Shown: in pieces, positions 23,708-33,490 of the stretch
How the letters are laid out: each line of letters begins with the position of its first letter
Position numbering within the stretch: the stretch's first letter is position 1
From: Deltaproteobacteria bacterium
Lineage (GTDB): Bacteria; Desulfobacterota; Binatia; UBA9968
DNA length: 34,034 bases
Reading direction: 5' to 3'
Assembly: GCA_016180805.1 (NCBI GenBank)
Contig: JACPAM010000202.1
Span: 1 to 34,034 of the forward strand
Translations under genes and position numbers: made by a program
The notes under the pieces: generated by a model
The model's input: only the letters and a program-made list of their open reading frames with translations
Databases searched by the model: none
Told to the model about the DNA's origin: nothing

Positions 23708-26146
23708 ATGGAAGTCCAGGAAAAAGAGACCCAGTACGCTGAGCTCGTCAAGCTTTTAGCGTTCGTCCTCAACAGCTACCGCCTCTATACTGAAAAGCAT
23801 CCCGCGACACAGCTCGCGATCCGCAATTTCTCCACCAGCCTGGAAAACCTTCTCCAGACAGAGACTGGCTTCACGTTAGGGTTTATTGAAGGGCGCATGC
23901 TCGCCAATGACCTGTCCATGGACATCAAAAAGCCTGGTGTGCCCCAGGTGGTCCGGGATTGCCAGCGTCTGCAAATCGAGAGTTTGACCTTCGCGCGGGG
24001 AGTCAGCGAGGAGGAACTCAACTCGTTCTTCCAGCTCATGGCGAGCCCGCCAAGAACCCTTGAAGGCATGGGCGGATTCAAGACCGCGTTTGAACAGGCC
24101 AGCTTTGAGCACATCCGTCTCGGCGCGTTGTTCTTTAAGCTCGTCAAGGAAGAGGAGGAGGTCGTACGCAGAGAGGATATCGGCCCGGCGGAGCGGGAGG
24201 CGAGGGAAGAAGCCGCGGCTGAGCCGGCGCGCAAAATCGAGCGCATGGAGGAGGTCATCGAGCATTGCTTGAAAGGCAGCCAGGGAGGCATCGATTTCGA
24301 TGCCGAGAGGCTGTCCTTCGAGGTGGAAAAAAAGCCCGATGTCGTGGTGCGGCAGATGCTGGATCAAGCTACCGACCTGGACGGGCTCAAGCGCATTGTG
24401 GCGGGCGTCAGCGGTTTTATGGAAAGCCGCTTGGCCGAACCGTTCATTCAAGAAGGCACGGATTTTTCCTTGCCGGTAAGCCGCCTGGCCAAGGAATTCA
24501 GAAAAACGGTGTTGAGCCCCGAGGCGCCGGCTGCATTCAAGGACTCGGCGGAGGAGTTGACGCGCGTGTTGGAGCAGGCTGCGGACTCCATCAAGCTCGG
24601 GCTTGTGGTCAGAGCCTTCCAGGAAGGGGGTGGAGATGAAAAGGCTCTGGCCAGGGTAGGCGCGCGATTTCTCCGCAGCAAAGAGGCCCGAGAAAAGCTC
24701 ATCGGCCCCTTGCGCGAGAGACTGAACCAACTCGGCATCGGGGAGGATGCGTTTGATCAGGCCTTGACGGACCTGGAGGAAAAGCGTGCTCCCAGGCGAG
24801 CGCGCCCGGTCGACGTCACGCCTGAGGAGCTGGAGGAACTCCGCCGGCTGAAGGACCGCTTCGAAAAGGAAATCGCTGCCGGGGCCGAGAAAAAGGCGCT
24901 TCGGCTCGATCAGGAAAAACAAAGGGTGCTCGACGAGATCCTCACGGCGATGAACGCGAGCCCCGGGCTTCGTGCCGCCGTCGATACGCTGCTCAACCAT
25001 ATCGATTCATTTTCTCCCCCGGGGGCCGCTTCTACAGTGCGGGTCATCAATCGAGAAGCGAGCGACTTCGAGGCCCTGGCTTGCCGAAATCTCAACGGCG
25101 GCAAGCCTAACGGCTGGCAATCGGCCCACAGCCTGGCCCGCGCCGCGATGGCGACCGGCTCCCCTCTGGTGGTTCAGAATCTGGAGTCCGATCCGCGCGC
25201 GAAAGATCATGAGTTCGTGCGCAAGTATGGCCTGGTTTCGTACCTGGGCGTGCCGCTCGTGGCGAGGCTGGACGTGGGCGTGCTGGAATTCTTCACCAAG
25301 GAACAACATCAATTCAGCGAGGAAGAGATCGGGCTGCTCGCCACGGTGGCCGATCAGGCGGCCACGGCGATCCACCATTCCCAGGCGAATGAGGAGACAA
25401 AAAGGCTCGCCGAAGAGCTGGTCAAATCCAACCGGGTGAAGGAAGAATTTTTGGGGGTGGTCTCCCACGAGCTGCGCACGCCTCTCTCCGCAATCATGGG
25501 GTACGCGGGGATGATCAAAGAGCGGGCGTTGGGCGACCTCAATCCGCGTCAGGAAGAAGCCCTGGAAAAGGTGATGACGCGGTCGAGCGAGCTGCTGGGG
25601 ATAATCAACACCATCCTGGAGGCGACCACCATCGAAGCGGGGGGCGTTCGGGTGGAGCGTCAGGAGGTTCACCTGGCCGGCCTGCTGGAAGAGATCAAGG
25701 CGTCGTACGATGGGCCGTTGGGAAAAGAAATCACGCTGGTTTGGGACTGTCCCGCGGGCCCGCTCGTCATCAAGACCGACCGGGTAAAGCTCAAGCATAT
25801 TCTGAAGAATCTGATCCGCAACGCAATCGAATTTACGGACAAAGGGCAAGTCACGATCTCGACTCGCTATTCGATCGAGGCCAGAAAAGTGGAGTTTAAG
25901 GTAGCGGACACCGGCAACGGCATACCGGCGGCTTTTCTGCCATGGGTTTTCGACCTGTTCCGCCAGGTCGACAGCTCGGGGGCCAGGTCTCACGGCGGGC
26001 TGGGTCTCGGCCTTTATATCGTGAAGAAATACACCGAGATGCTTGGCGGTATGGTCCAGGTGGAGACCGACAACGGGAAAGGCTCGATCTTCACCGTAAT
26101 CCTGCCCTTGGAAACTGTGGCACCGCAGCCGGGATTGGCGACCTGA
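23708..26146 (+). CDS. Sensor histidine kinase with GAF domain
   Basis: 812 residues without membrane segments, so a soluble sensor. Residues 1 to about 420 are a helical region rich in charged segments, unlike any domain I can name. A GAF domain follows (about 425-560; VVQNLESDPRAKDH, SYLGVPLV). A coiled linker leads to the H-box FLGVVSHELRTPLSAIMGY with phospho-accepting His587, then the ATPase lobe with NLIRNAIEFTDKG (N-box), VADTGNGIPAAF and GLGLGLYIVKKY. A sigma-70-like promoter precedes it. A sigma-54 activator converges on it from the other side of a repeat; a functional link is possible but not shown. Confidence 0.94.
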   Translation: MEVQEKETQYAELVKLLAFVLNSYRLYTEKHPATQLAIRNFSTSLENLLQTETGFTLGFIEGRMLANDLSMDIKKPGVPQVVRDCQRLQIESLTFARGVSEEELNSFFQLMASPPRTLEGMGGFKTAFEQASFEHIRLGALFFKLVKEEEEVVRREDIGPAEREAREEAAAEPARKIERMEEVIEHCLKGSQGGIDFDAERLSFEVEKKPDVVVRQMLDQATDLDGLKRIVAGVSGFMESRLAEPFIQEGTDFSLPVSRLAKEFRKTVLSPEAPAAFKDSAEELTRVLEQAADSIKLGLVVRAFQEGGGDEKALARVGARFLRSKEAREKLIGPLRERLNQLGIGEDAFDQALTDLEEKRAPRRARPVDVTPEELEELRRLKDRFEKEIAAGAEKKALRLDQEKQRVLDEILTAMNASPGLRAAVDTLLNHIDSFSPPGAASTVRVINREASDFEALACRNLNGGKPNGWQSAHSLARAAMATGSPLVVQNLESDPRAKDHEFVRKYGLVSYLGVPLVARLDVGVLEFFTKEQHQFSEEEIGLLATVADQAATAIHHSQANEETKRLAEELVKSNRVKEEFLGVVSHELRTPLSAIMGYAGMIKERALGDLNPRQEEALEKVMTRSSELLGIINTILEATTIEAGGVRVERQEVHLAGLLEEIKASYDGPLGKEITLVWDCPAGPLVIKTDRVKLKHILKNLIRNAIEFTDKGQVTISTRYSIEARKVEFKVADTGNGIPAAFLPWVFDLFRQVDSSGARSHGGLGLGLYIVKKYTEMLGGMVQVETDNGKGSIFTVILPLETVAPQPGLAT

Positions 26147-26262
26147 TTCGCGCCGGCCTTCCTTCCTGAGAAACCCTCTTTGCGATCCCGTAGGGCAAGT
26201 GCCCTCTCCTGTCGCAGCTCGCCCTCTCGACCGGCACACTTTCACTTTCGAAGCCCGAAGGG

Positions 26263-26423
26263 GAGCGCGAGCCCCGTTGAGTAAGTGTACGGTCGAGGAA
26301 CCGTCACCGTGGTCAACACCATACTCTACGGGGCGGGCGAGGCTGCGAACGTCCGATTACAGACGGCACGACTCATGGCACGAGCCCATCGGCCGCAGCC
26401 GAGAGCGGGCTTCCCGAGGGAGC
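26263..26423 (-). repeat. 161-bp dispersed repeat, inverted full copy
   Basis: Reverse complement of the 11160-11320 copy with few mismatches, ending at the same bases. It lies between the convergent kinase and sigma-54 activator genes. Nothing else in the 26147-26498 gap looks coding. Confidence 0.9.
26272..26333 (-). mobile_element. 62-bp miniature element nested in the inverted repeat copy
   Basis: Same length and ends as 11250-11311. On this copy one flank reads CTCG and the other CCCG, so the target duplication has one change. Confidence 0.72.
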
Positions 26424-26431
26424 TTCCTGAC

Positions 26432-26461
26432 GGGGACAGGCACGCAAGCGAGCCAGTCCCC
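26432..26461. repeat. REP-like hairpin
   Basis: GGGGACAGGC and GCCAGTCCCC pair with one A-A mismatch around a 10-base loop. It lies at the 3' end of the convergent gap beside the repeat copy and could act as a terminator, but no T-run follows. Confidence 0.55.
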
Positions 26462-26498
26462 TTGCCACGGCCTGATGGATAGAGAGCACCTGGAGCGG

Positions 26499-27887
<1,389 letters not shown>

Positions 27888-28014
27888 GAGACTCTCATTC
27901 TAAGTTGAGACGCCTCAAATTACAAATCTTCACGGTTCGATCTCTTGCGGGGCCGATTGCGCGCCGTGTTTTGGGTGTTTGAGATGGATTTTTCCTATGG
28001 CTTGAGATAAATGG

Positions 28015-28785
28015 ATGCGCATGGCCTCCGGCGAATTTATCGCCGAACTCTGGAGCTATGCCGAGGAGGCTCCCACGGAGCAGCATCCGTGGTTTCAGGG
28101 CATCCTCGAACATCGCTGGACTCGCCGCCAGATCATCTTGGGCGAGATCCAACACTATCTCCGCGTGCGCACCAACCCCATCTTCTTCGGGTATATTGCC
28201 GTCAATGCCGTAGCCGAGAAGCAATACGGCCTGATGGAGGTAGTCCTGGATAATTTCATGGAGGAGCTTGCCGGCCCTCGCACCCACGTAGACATCATGC
28301 TCCAGTTCCTGGAGGAAGGGGGGATCTCGCGCGAAGCGGCGGACCGCGCCGAGGCCGCTCCGGGGACGATGGCGGCCATTGAGATGATCATCGGCGGCTG
28401 CCAGCGCCGCTCCGCTCTCGAAGGCGTGGCGATGTTGACCTTTGTGGAAAGCCAGCTTGGAGGTTCCGAGAGGGTTTCAGCTAAGGTCTATCGCGAGTTG
28501 ACCGGGTACTACGGCTTTTCCGAACGGGCCGCCGAAACCTACCGTCTGCATGCCGAACAGGACGCCGGTCACGGGGAGCGCCAGATCGAAGCCATTCGCC
28601 GCTATGCCACGGACGCAGAGACCCAACAGAGGGTCAGGTCGGCGGTGAAGTTGGGGCTCACGGCCTTTACGCTGGAATGGGACGGCCATGTTCAGGCGAT
28701 GACCGGACAGCGTGAATTCTGGAGCGGAACAGCCCCGCTCAGACTGCGTCAGCCGGCTGTGCGTCTGCCGGAAGATCGCCGCTAA
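28015..28785 (+). CDS. Heme-oxygenase-like diiron (HDO/TenA-PqqC fold) enzyme
   Basis: 256 residues, all-helical. Candidate metal ligands follow the HDO pattern: Glu44 (LGEIQHYLR), Glu84 (FMEELAG), His91 (RTHVD), Glu145 (FVESQLGG), and Asp183/His186 (EQDAGHGE). HDO enzymes use O2 at a diiron centre for diverse oxidations (UndA, SznF and BesC types), while relatives such as PqqC are metal-free. Substrate unknown. ATG at 28015, with a second at 28021. No membrane segments. It is divergent from the sigma-54 activator, whose start lies about 130 bases away. Confidence 0.85.
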   Translation: MRMASGEFIAELWSYAEEAPTEQHPWFQGILEHRWTRRQIILGEIQHYLRVRTNPIFFGYIAVNAVAEKQYGLMEVVLDNFMEELAGPRTHVDIMLQFLEEGGISREAADRAEAAPGTMAAIEMIIGGCQRRSALEGVAMLTFVESQLGGSERVSAKVYRELTGYYGFSERAAETYRLHAEQDAGHGERQIEAIRRYATDAETQQRVRSAVKLGLTAFTLEWDGHVQAMTGQREFWSGTAPLRLRQPAVRLPEDRR

Positions 28786-28853
28786 TTAGGGCTGAGTAAT
28801 TGGGACTAAGTAATGAGCCAACTCGGTCCTCAGCGCTCGGCACTCAGTCCTGT

Positions 28854-28985
28854 TCACATCGGCCAATCAGCCGGCAATTCCTGCCTAAACTCTTTGTACT
28901 CTGCGCTCCGGCTGAAATTCTTCCTGATGTGCTCCAAGATTCCCAGGAGTTCCTGAAGATCCATGTTCAGCGCATTCGAGACCAT
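28854..28985 (-). CDS. Possible small protein (43 aa)
   Basis: ATG at 28985 on the minus strand opens a 43-codon frame with LNMDLQELLGILEHIRKNF and AEYKEFRQELPADWPM, which looks like a helical peptide. It lies 76 bases after the stop of the hypothetical gene at 29062-29526, on the same strand. No family recognised; an alternative is chance. Confidence 0.35.
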   Translation of the reverse strand: MVSNALNMDLQELLGILEHIRKNFSRSAEYKEFRQELPADWPM

Positions 28986-29061
28986 TCCCGTGGTCTCCTC
29001 GAAGCTGCCGCTTCAATTGCGAAATCAGCCACGCATGCGCCGAACAACGTTGCGCTCTCGT

Positions 29062-29526
29062 TCACTCATTGGCATTGGAGTCACTCCTGTTTGCGGCTGC
29101 GTGCGACGGCTCCCCTCGCGCGGAGAAGCCGATCTGGTGCGCCGTGATGACTTCAGTCCCACATCGGGGGCGGCCGTGCTCGTCGAGATGCACGCGCAAA
29201 CGAGCCAGCACTCGCCAGGGCTTTTCAGACCAGAGGATCCGTAGGATCAGAAATGCATTTTCGATGGTGCTCCCAGGTGCCGCTTTGCAGGCCACGGGAA
29301 ACTCCACCTCGGCCCGTCCTTTGGGCGGCAGTTCAAGCGCCCTAGGGAGCTCTTGCTCCTCGCAGCGGAATTGGCTGTGGGGCAGGCGCCCTCCAAGGAT
29401 GTGAAGCGGCTGCTCCCCTGAGTTTTCGATGCTCCACACGATCTTCCACCCGTCCGCGATAGAGCTCCGGTTGGCCGAAGCTTGTTCGACCCGCAGGTGA
29501 GGGCTCTGGATCTTTTCGTCTTGCAC
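29062..29526 (-). CDS. Hypothetical protein, beta-sandwich-like
   Basis: 154 residues without signal peptide or membrane segment. WKIVWSIENSGEQPLHILGGRLPHSQFR (27-54) followed by LPPKGRAEVEFPVAC resembles an immunoglobulin-like or CARDB-type strand pattern; the alternation of hydrophobic residues supports a beta-sandwich. ILRILWSEKPWRVLARLRVHLDEHG and ITAHQIGFS complete it. I do not recognise the family by name. The 43-residue frame at 28854-28985 may belong to the same transcript. Confidence 0.6.
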   Translation of the reverse strand: MQDEKIQSPHLRVEQASANRSSIADGWKIVWSIENSGEQPLHILGGRLPHSQFRCEEQELPRALELPPKGRAEVEFPVACKAAPGSTIENAFLILRILWSEKPWRVLARLRVHLDEHGRPRCGTEVITAHQIGFSARGEPSHAAANRSDSNANE

Positions 29527-29643
29527 GAGCAGCTTCGGAAGCTATCCGATCCTCTACAGCACTGTCAAATCAGCCCTAAGTCATTGAGATGCCCCGTAGG
29601 GTTACGTTTACTTCCCGCCCCCAAGCTGGTATTTTTAGCTATC

Positions 29644-29970
29644 ATGTGGTGCGTGGTACTTGCCTTAGCCCTGGTGCTGGTGGTGCAGCCTGTGGCCCAC
29701 GGGCAGCCAGTCGAGGACCAGCCCGCTCAGCAACCCGTGGAGGAGCAGGATCAGTCTCTGCTGGCCAACGTACTCACGGGTATTAATATCCCGGCCCGGG
29801 GAATCGTCTGCGGGCTTACGGGTGTGCTGGCGGGCATTTTTATGGCTGCCAGTGGTGGGACAAGGTATGCTGACGCCGCCGACATGATGCGAGCGGGATG
29901 CTCGGGACCGTGGATCATCACTCCAGAGATGATTGGGGAAGGTGGCCGGGATGAAAAACGGCTCGATTGA
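29644..29970 (+). CDS. Small exported or membrane protein
   Basis: 108 residues from ATG 29644. The N-terminus MWCVVLALALVLVVQPVAHGQ is a signal peptide or membrane anchor. An acidic Gln/Pro-rich stretch (VEDQPAQQPVEEQDQ) follows, then a second hydrophobic segment, IVCGLTGVLAGIFMAASGG (about 60-78), and YADAADMMRAGCSGPWII. The longer frame from 29482 lacks a signal and is less likely. No ribosome site is clear. Function unknown; similar small proteins occur as orphan envelope components. The FmdB gene starts 52 bases after its stop. Confidence 0.6.
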   Translation: MWCVVLALALVLVVQPVAHGQPVEDQPAQQPVEEQDQSLLANVLTGINIPARGIVCGLTGVLAGIFMAASGGTRYADAADMMRAGCSGPWIITPEMIGEGGRDEKRLD

Positions 29971-30022
29971 CAAAGCGGCGGAGAGTGGTTACTTTGGGGA
30001 AACTTTTTTGCGAGGATAGAGG

Positions 30023-30355
30023 ATGCCCATTTACGAGTACCAGTGCGCGAGATGCGGGCAGTTTGAGGTCACCCAAAAGATAACCGAGAAGCGGCTAAGC
30101 CGTTGTCCGACCTGTAAGGGAAAGGTAAAAAAACTCATTTCCAATACCTCTTTTCAGCTTAAAGGGTCGGGTTGGTATTTGACCGACTACGCGCGCAAGG
30201 ATAAGGGGGGGAAGGAAAAAACGGCCGGAGCCGATGGAAAAGGCGACGGCAAAGCAGCGGATACCCCGGCCCCCAGCGATAAATCCGCGCCCAAGGAGAA
30301 GTCATCGGAAACGAAATCGTCGAAGACAACAGCCTCAGAATCCGCCTCCGCCTGA
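30023..30355 (+). CDS. FmdB family zinc-ribbon protein
   Basis: 110 residues. The start [20 protein letters not shown] and the two knuckles Cys8/Cys11 and Cys28/Cys31 (RCPTCKG) define the FmdB regulatory-protein family. [14 protein letters not shown] completes the conserved core. After about residue 55 the tail is low complexity, rich in Lys, Ala, Ser and Glu. GAGGATAGAGG lies directly before the ATG. Role unknown; the family is a small zinc-binding protein sometimes linked to regulation. Endonuclease V follows 45 bases later. Confidence 0.92.
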   Translation: MPIYEYQCARCGQFEVTQKITEKRLSRCPTCKGKVKKLISNTSFQLKGSGWYLTDYARKDKGGKEKTAGADGKGDGKAADTPAPSDKSAPKEKSSETKSSKTTASESASA

Positions 30356-30400
30356 TCCTCGGGGCAGCCCCCGAGATCTTTTCAACATTCCCCTCCCGAA

Positions 30401-31084
30401 ATGGAAATCCGCTCCCTCCATGGCTGGGATGTTAATCCGTCCCGCGCCGTGGAGATTCAAGAACTCCTGCGAGAAAAAATCTCTTTAAAGGACTCCTCCA
30501 GTCTCGGCAAGCTGCGGTCGATTGCCGCCGCTGATGTCTCCTACAATAAGGGCGATACGACGCTCTACGGCGCCGTCGTTGTGGTCGAGCTGCCGGAGAT
30601 GGAGATCGTGGAGCAGAGGTGGGCTAAAGGGAAGGTGACCTTTCCCTATATCCCCGGTCTTTTGAGCTTCCGGGAAGCTCCCATTCTGCTCAAAGCGTTC
30701 GCCATGCTCAGGCGCGCTCCCGATGCCGTACTTTTCGATGGCCAGGGAATCGCCCATCCGCGCGGCTGTGGGCTCGGTTCCCATGTGGGGCTTTTTCTCG
30801 ATCTCCCTTCGGTCGGATGCGCCAAGAGCCGGCTCGTCGGAGAGCATGGACCCGTGGGAGAAGATAGGGGCTCCTATGCGTGGCTGGTGTACCGCGGCAA
30901 GCGAGTGGGCACGGTCTTGCGTACGCGGGCGGGCGTGAAGCCCGTGTTTGTCTCCCCGGGCCATCGCGTGAGCTTACGCAGCGCGACGAAGCTCGTTTTA
31001 CTAACCTGTCGACGCTATCGCCTGCCCGAGCCCATCCGCCTCGCGCATCAACTGGTCAACCGGCTAAGAAGAGAGGGTCGATAA
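30401..31084 (+). CDS. nfi: Endonuclease V (deoxyinosine 3'-endonuclease)
   Basis: 227 residues, the normal length. Catalytic residues are visible: Asp45 (AADVSYNK), Glu92 (LSFREAP) and Asp113 (LFDGQGIAHPR). FPYIPGLLSFREAP, GLGSHVGLFLDLPSVGCAKSRL and SPGHRVSL are the family blocks. It nicks DNA next to deaminated adenine (inosine) to start repair. Cytoplasmic. Shares direction and close spacing with FmdB upstream. The TTT binding protein follows after about 110 bases. Confidence 0.96.
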   Translation: MEIRSLHGWDVNPSRAVEIQELLREKISLKDSSSLGKLRSIAAADVSYNKGDTTLYGAVVVVELPEMEIVEQRWAKGKVTFPYIPGLLSFREAPILLKAFAMLRRAPDAVLFDGQGIAHPRGCGLGSHVGLFLDLPSVGCAKSRLVGEHGPVGEDRGSYAWLVYRGKRVGTVLRTRAGVKPVFVSPGHRVSLRSATKLVLLTCRRYRLPEPIRLAHQLVNRLRREGR

Positions 31085-31196
31085 GACCATACCTCTTGAC
31101 ATGACCTCCCAAATTCGAAATACGCTGGGTCTCAGACGTGAACGTACGACGGACGAGCTGTAGCCAATTAGGTAACAGGCAAAGGGGGGAAAGGTT

Positions 31197-32225
31197 ATGA
31201 AAATAGCAAAGAATTGGATTGCCGTAGTAGCGCTTTCGTTTGTGCTATTGGCTCCAGGTGGTCTCGCCGCAAAGGAATTCTTCGCCGACAAAACCATATG
31301 GATCGTTGTGGGGGGACCTGCGGGCGGCGGATTCGACGTTTACGCGCGCTTGATAGCTCGCCATCTGGGCAAACACATCCCGGGCAATCCTGCCGTCCTG
31401 GTGCAAAATATGCCCGGGGCAGGAATGAGCATCGCCGCCAACCACGTATATAGAGCCCAACCGAACGGGCTCACGATTGCTCACTGGATAGGAGGGCTGG
31501 TCCTCCAACAAATAGTAGGCAATGAGGCGATACAATTTGATGGGCGAAAGATTATCTGGCTCGGGGTGCCGGCGGCGGACCAGCTTGTTTGTGTGTTCAC
31601 ACGGCAGAGCGGAATCGCGACCATGGATGACTGGCTTCGTTCCAAAACGCCCAAGAAGCTGGGAGGTATGGCCCCGGGTACCGCGTACAGCGATGTCGCA
31701 AGGCTGCTCAAGGCCGCGCTGAATCCGCCTATGCGCATTATCGAAGGCTACCAAGGGACTTCGCCCTTGCGGTTGGCCATGAAGGGAGGGGAGATCGACG
31801 GCCTGTGCGGCTGGGGCTGGAAGTCGGTAAAGACGGTCGCGCATGAAGACCTCCGGTCGGGGGAGCTCAAGATCGTGCTTCAGGTGGCGCTCGAGCGGCA
31901 CGTTGAACTCAAAAATATTCCTGCGTCAGCGGAGTACGCCGGAGATGATCGGGCGCGTAAGCTGTGGCAGGTCGGCGCGTACATCCACGGAAGTCTTCAG
32001 CGCCCATACTCCCTTCCCCCGGGCGTGCCTGAGGACCGCGTAGAGTTACTCAGAAAGGCCTTTATGGATACGCTCAGGGATCCCGGGCTCCTGGAGGAGG
32101 CAAAAAAAGCCAGGATCGACGTCGATCCGATAGACGGAATTGCCACGACCAGGATGTTTGGGGAACTCTACGACCTGAGCCCGCAGCTCGTAAATGAGTT
32201 GAAGACGATTTTGGCGCCCCATTAA
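31197..32225 (+). CDS. Tripartite tricarboxylate transporter (TTT) substrate-binding protein, Bug type
   Basis: 342 residues with an N-terminal signal (MKIAKNWIAVVALSFVLLAPGGLAAK). Typical Bug features follow: IWIVVGGPAGGGFDVYARLIARHLGKHIPGNP, LVQNMPGAGMSIAANHVY and LKAALNPPMRIIEGYQGTSPLRLAMKGGEIDG, written here in pieces. These periplasmic proteins bind carboxylates or other small acids for the TctA/TctB channel, which is not encoded here; solitary Bug genes are common in some lineages. AAGGGGGGAAAGG lies just before the ATG. TTGACA at 31096-31101 could be part of a promoter. Confidence 0.95.
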   Translation: MKIAKNWIAVVALSFVLLAPGGLAAKEFFADKTIWIVVGGPAGGGFDVYARLIARHLGKHIPGNPAVLVQNMPGAGMSIAANHVYRAQPNGLTIAHWIGGLVLQQIVGNEAIQFDGRKIIWLGVPAADQLVCVFTRQSGIATMDDWLRSKTPKKLGGMAPGTAYSDVARLLKAALNPPMRIIEGYQGTSPLRLAMKGGEIDGLCGWGWKSVKTVAHEDLRSGELKIVLQVALERHVELKNIPASAEYAGDDRARKLWQVGAYIHGSLQRPYSLPPGVPEDRVELLRKAFMDTLRDPGLLEEAKKARIDVDPIDGIATTRMFGELYDLSPQLVNELKTILAPH

Positions 32226-32513
32226 CCAGGGGCGAGATCGGGAAGAGAAAACCGCCGCGTTTAACCCCTAAAAAGCCCTTGTCGGGGCACAACTTATCGC
32301 ATAAAATCACCCAGAAATCGGGGGTCTGGAGAAACCCTCCTTCGGCTTGGCTATGCAATGGACGATAAGGCTTGCAGATTAGAGATATTACGAGCGCTGA
32401 AAAATTTTTACGCAGCGGACGCTCGGCTTAACATACCGGGTTGAAATCTGTCGCTTTCTGGGAGCAAAAATGGTAGGCAAAATAAGAGGTTAAGAAAGAG
32501 GAGGTGGTCGAAG

Positions 32514-32759
32514 ATGGGCGTGTTTATACCGGATGATATTCTTCAAGCTACACGGATGAGCGAGGAAGAATTAAAAAGGGAACTTGCCATTCTCCTGTTC
32601 CAGAAGGAGAAGCTGACGCTCGGGCAGGCGAGTCGCCTGGCTGGCATGAACCTATTACAATTCCAACATCTGCTTGCGAGCCGCCAGATACCGGTGCATT
32701 ACGACGTAGCCGAGTTTGAAGAAGATCTAAAGGCCTTGCAGGAGCTGGGCAGCCGGTGA
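32514..32759 (+). CDS. UPF0175 family antitoxin
   Basis: 81 residues. The pattern MSEEELKRELAILLFQKEKLTLGQASRLAGMNLLQFQHLLASRQIPVHYD, in pieces, is typical of UPF0175 proteins, which pair with DUF3368 PIN toxins. A helix-turn-helix-like segment is at about 40-55. GGAGG is seven to nine bases upstream of ATG. Its stop TGA overlaps GTG at 32756, the start of the toxin. It probably regulates its own operon (family inference). Confidence 0.9.
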   Translation: MGVFIPDDILQATRMSEEELKRELAILLFQKEKLTLGQASRLAGMNLLQFQHLLASRQIPVHYDVAEFEEDLKALQELGSR

Positions 32760-33236
32760 TCGTCGTCAGCAACAGTTCTCCCATCATGAACCTCGCGGTT
32801 GTGGGACAACTCCAGATCCTTAAGCAGCTCTAAGGTGTGCATTCCCGAGACCGTCTGGCAGGAACTTTCCGCCATTGGGTCAGAGCAAGCCTGGGCCACA
32901 GAGATGCAAACGGCTTCGTGGTTAGAGAAGAAATCTGTCGGTGATCGGTCGTTAGTAGACCTCCTCATGTTGGAACTAGACAGCGGAGAATCAGAGGCCA
33001 TTGCCCTGGCCATTGAGATGAAGGCTGATCTTTTGCTCCTTGATGAGCGTCAAGCACGCAAAGTTGCTTATCGTTTAGGACTCAAATTCATCGGGCTGTT
33101 GGGGGTTCTGGTTGAGGCCAAGCAGAAGGGGTTCATTGCCGCGGCCAAACCCATTGTCGACGACATGATCGTGCAAGCAGGTTTTTGGGTGGGGGCATCC
33201 CTGTACAACCGGGTTCTGCGGGAGGTGGGAGAGTGA
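32756..33236 (+). pseudogene. DUF3368 PIN-domain toxin, frameshifted
   Basis: The gene starts with GTG at 32756, reading VIVVSNSSPIMNLAVVGQLQILKQL, the expected N-terminus of DUF3368. It hits TAA at 32831-32833, at the place where relatives continue with a short Tyr-Gly-Lys turn. In the next frame, KVCIPETVWQELS resumes and runs through LDSGESEAIALAIEMKADLLLLDERQARK to a stop at 33236. A loss of five bases (or two) at CTCTAAGGTG explains both the shift and the missing residues. PIN toxins are RNases; here the toxin is probably dead unless frameshifting restores it. Confidence 0.82.
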
Positions 33237-33490
33237 GGGCCATTACTGTCCAAGGACTCCACCAGGAGTTTCATGGGCCAGTTGGGGCAGTGGCCGGAAG
33301 GGACATCAACGTCCAGATCTCCTTTTCTGAGGTCTTAAACAAATTAGCCGAAGCCGTAGAATCTGATCCCAAGGTTCCTCGAGAGGAAAAGCGGTCTCTC
33401 ATAGAGAGATTAAAGTCGCTAGCTAACAACGAGTGGATTCGGTCTATAGGAACCGCAGTTTTGGCAGACGTGATTAAAAAAATCGGCTGA
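33234..33490 (+). CDS. Small protein with GPVGAVAGRDIN motif
   Basis: 85 residues from GTG 33234, which overlaps the toxin's last codon; the longer frame from 33185 runs through the toxin. A beta-hairpin motif HGPVGAVAGRDINVQI (about 13-28) is followed by a helical, coiled-coil-like stretch with LNKLAEAVESDP and EEKRSLIERLKSL. I recall the GxVxxVAGRDI motif in small proteins of bacterial conflict loci, but do not know the function. It may be a third gene of the UPF0175 operon. Confidence 0.6.

Noticed and set aside
25007-26245. 412-codon minus-strand frame
   Set aside because: Antisense to the histidine kinase, His/Arg/Pro-rich, no recognisable motif.
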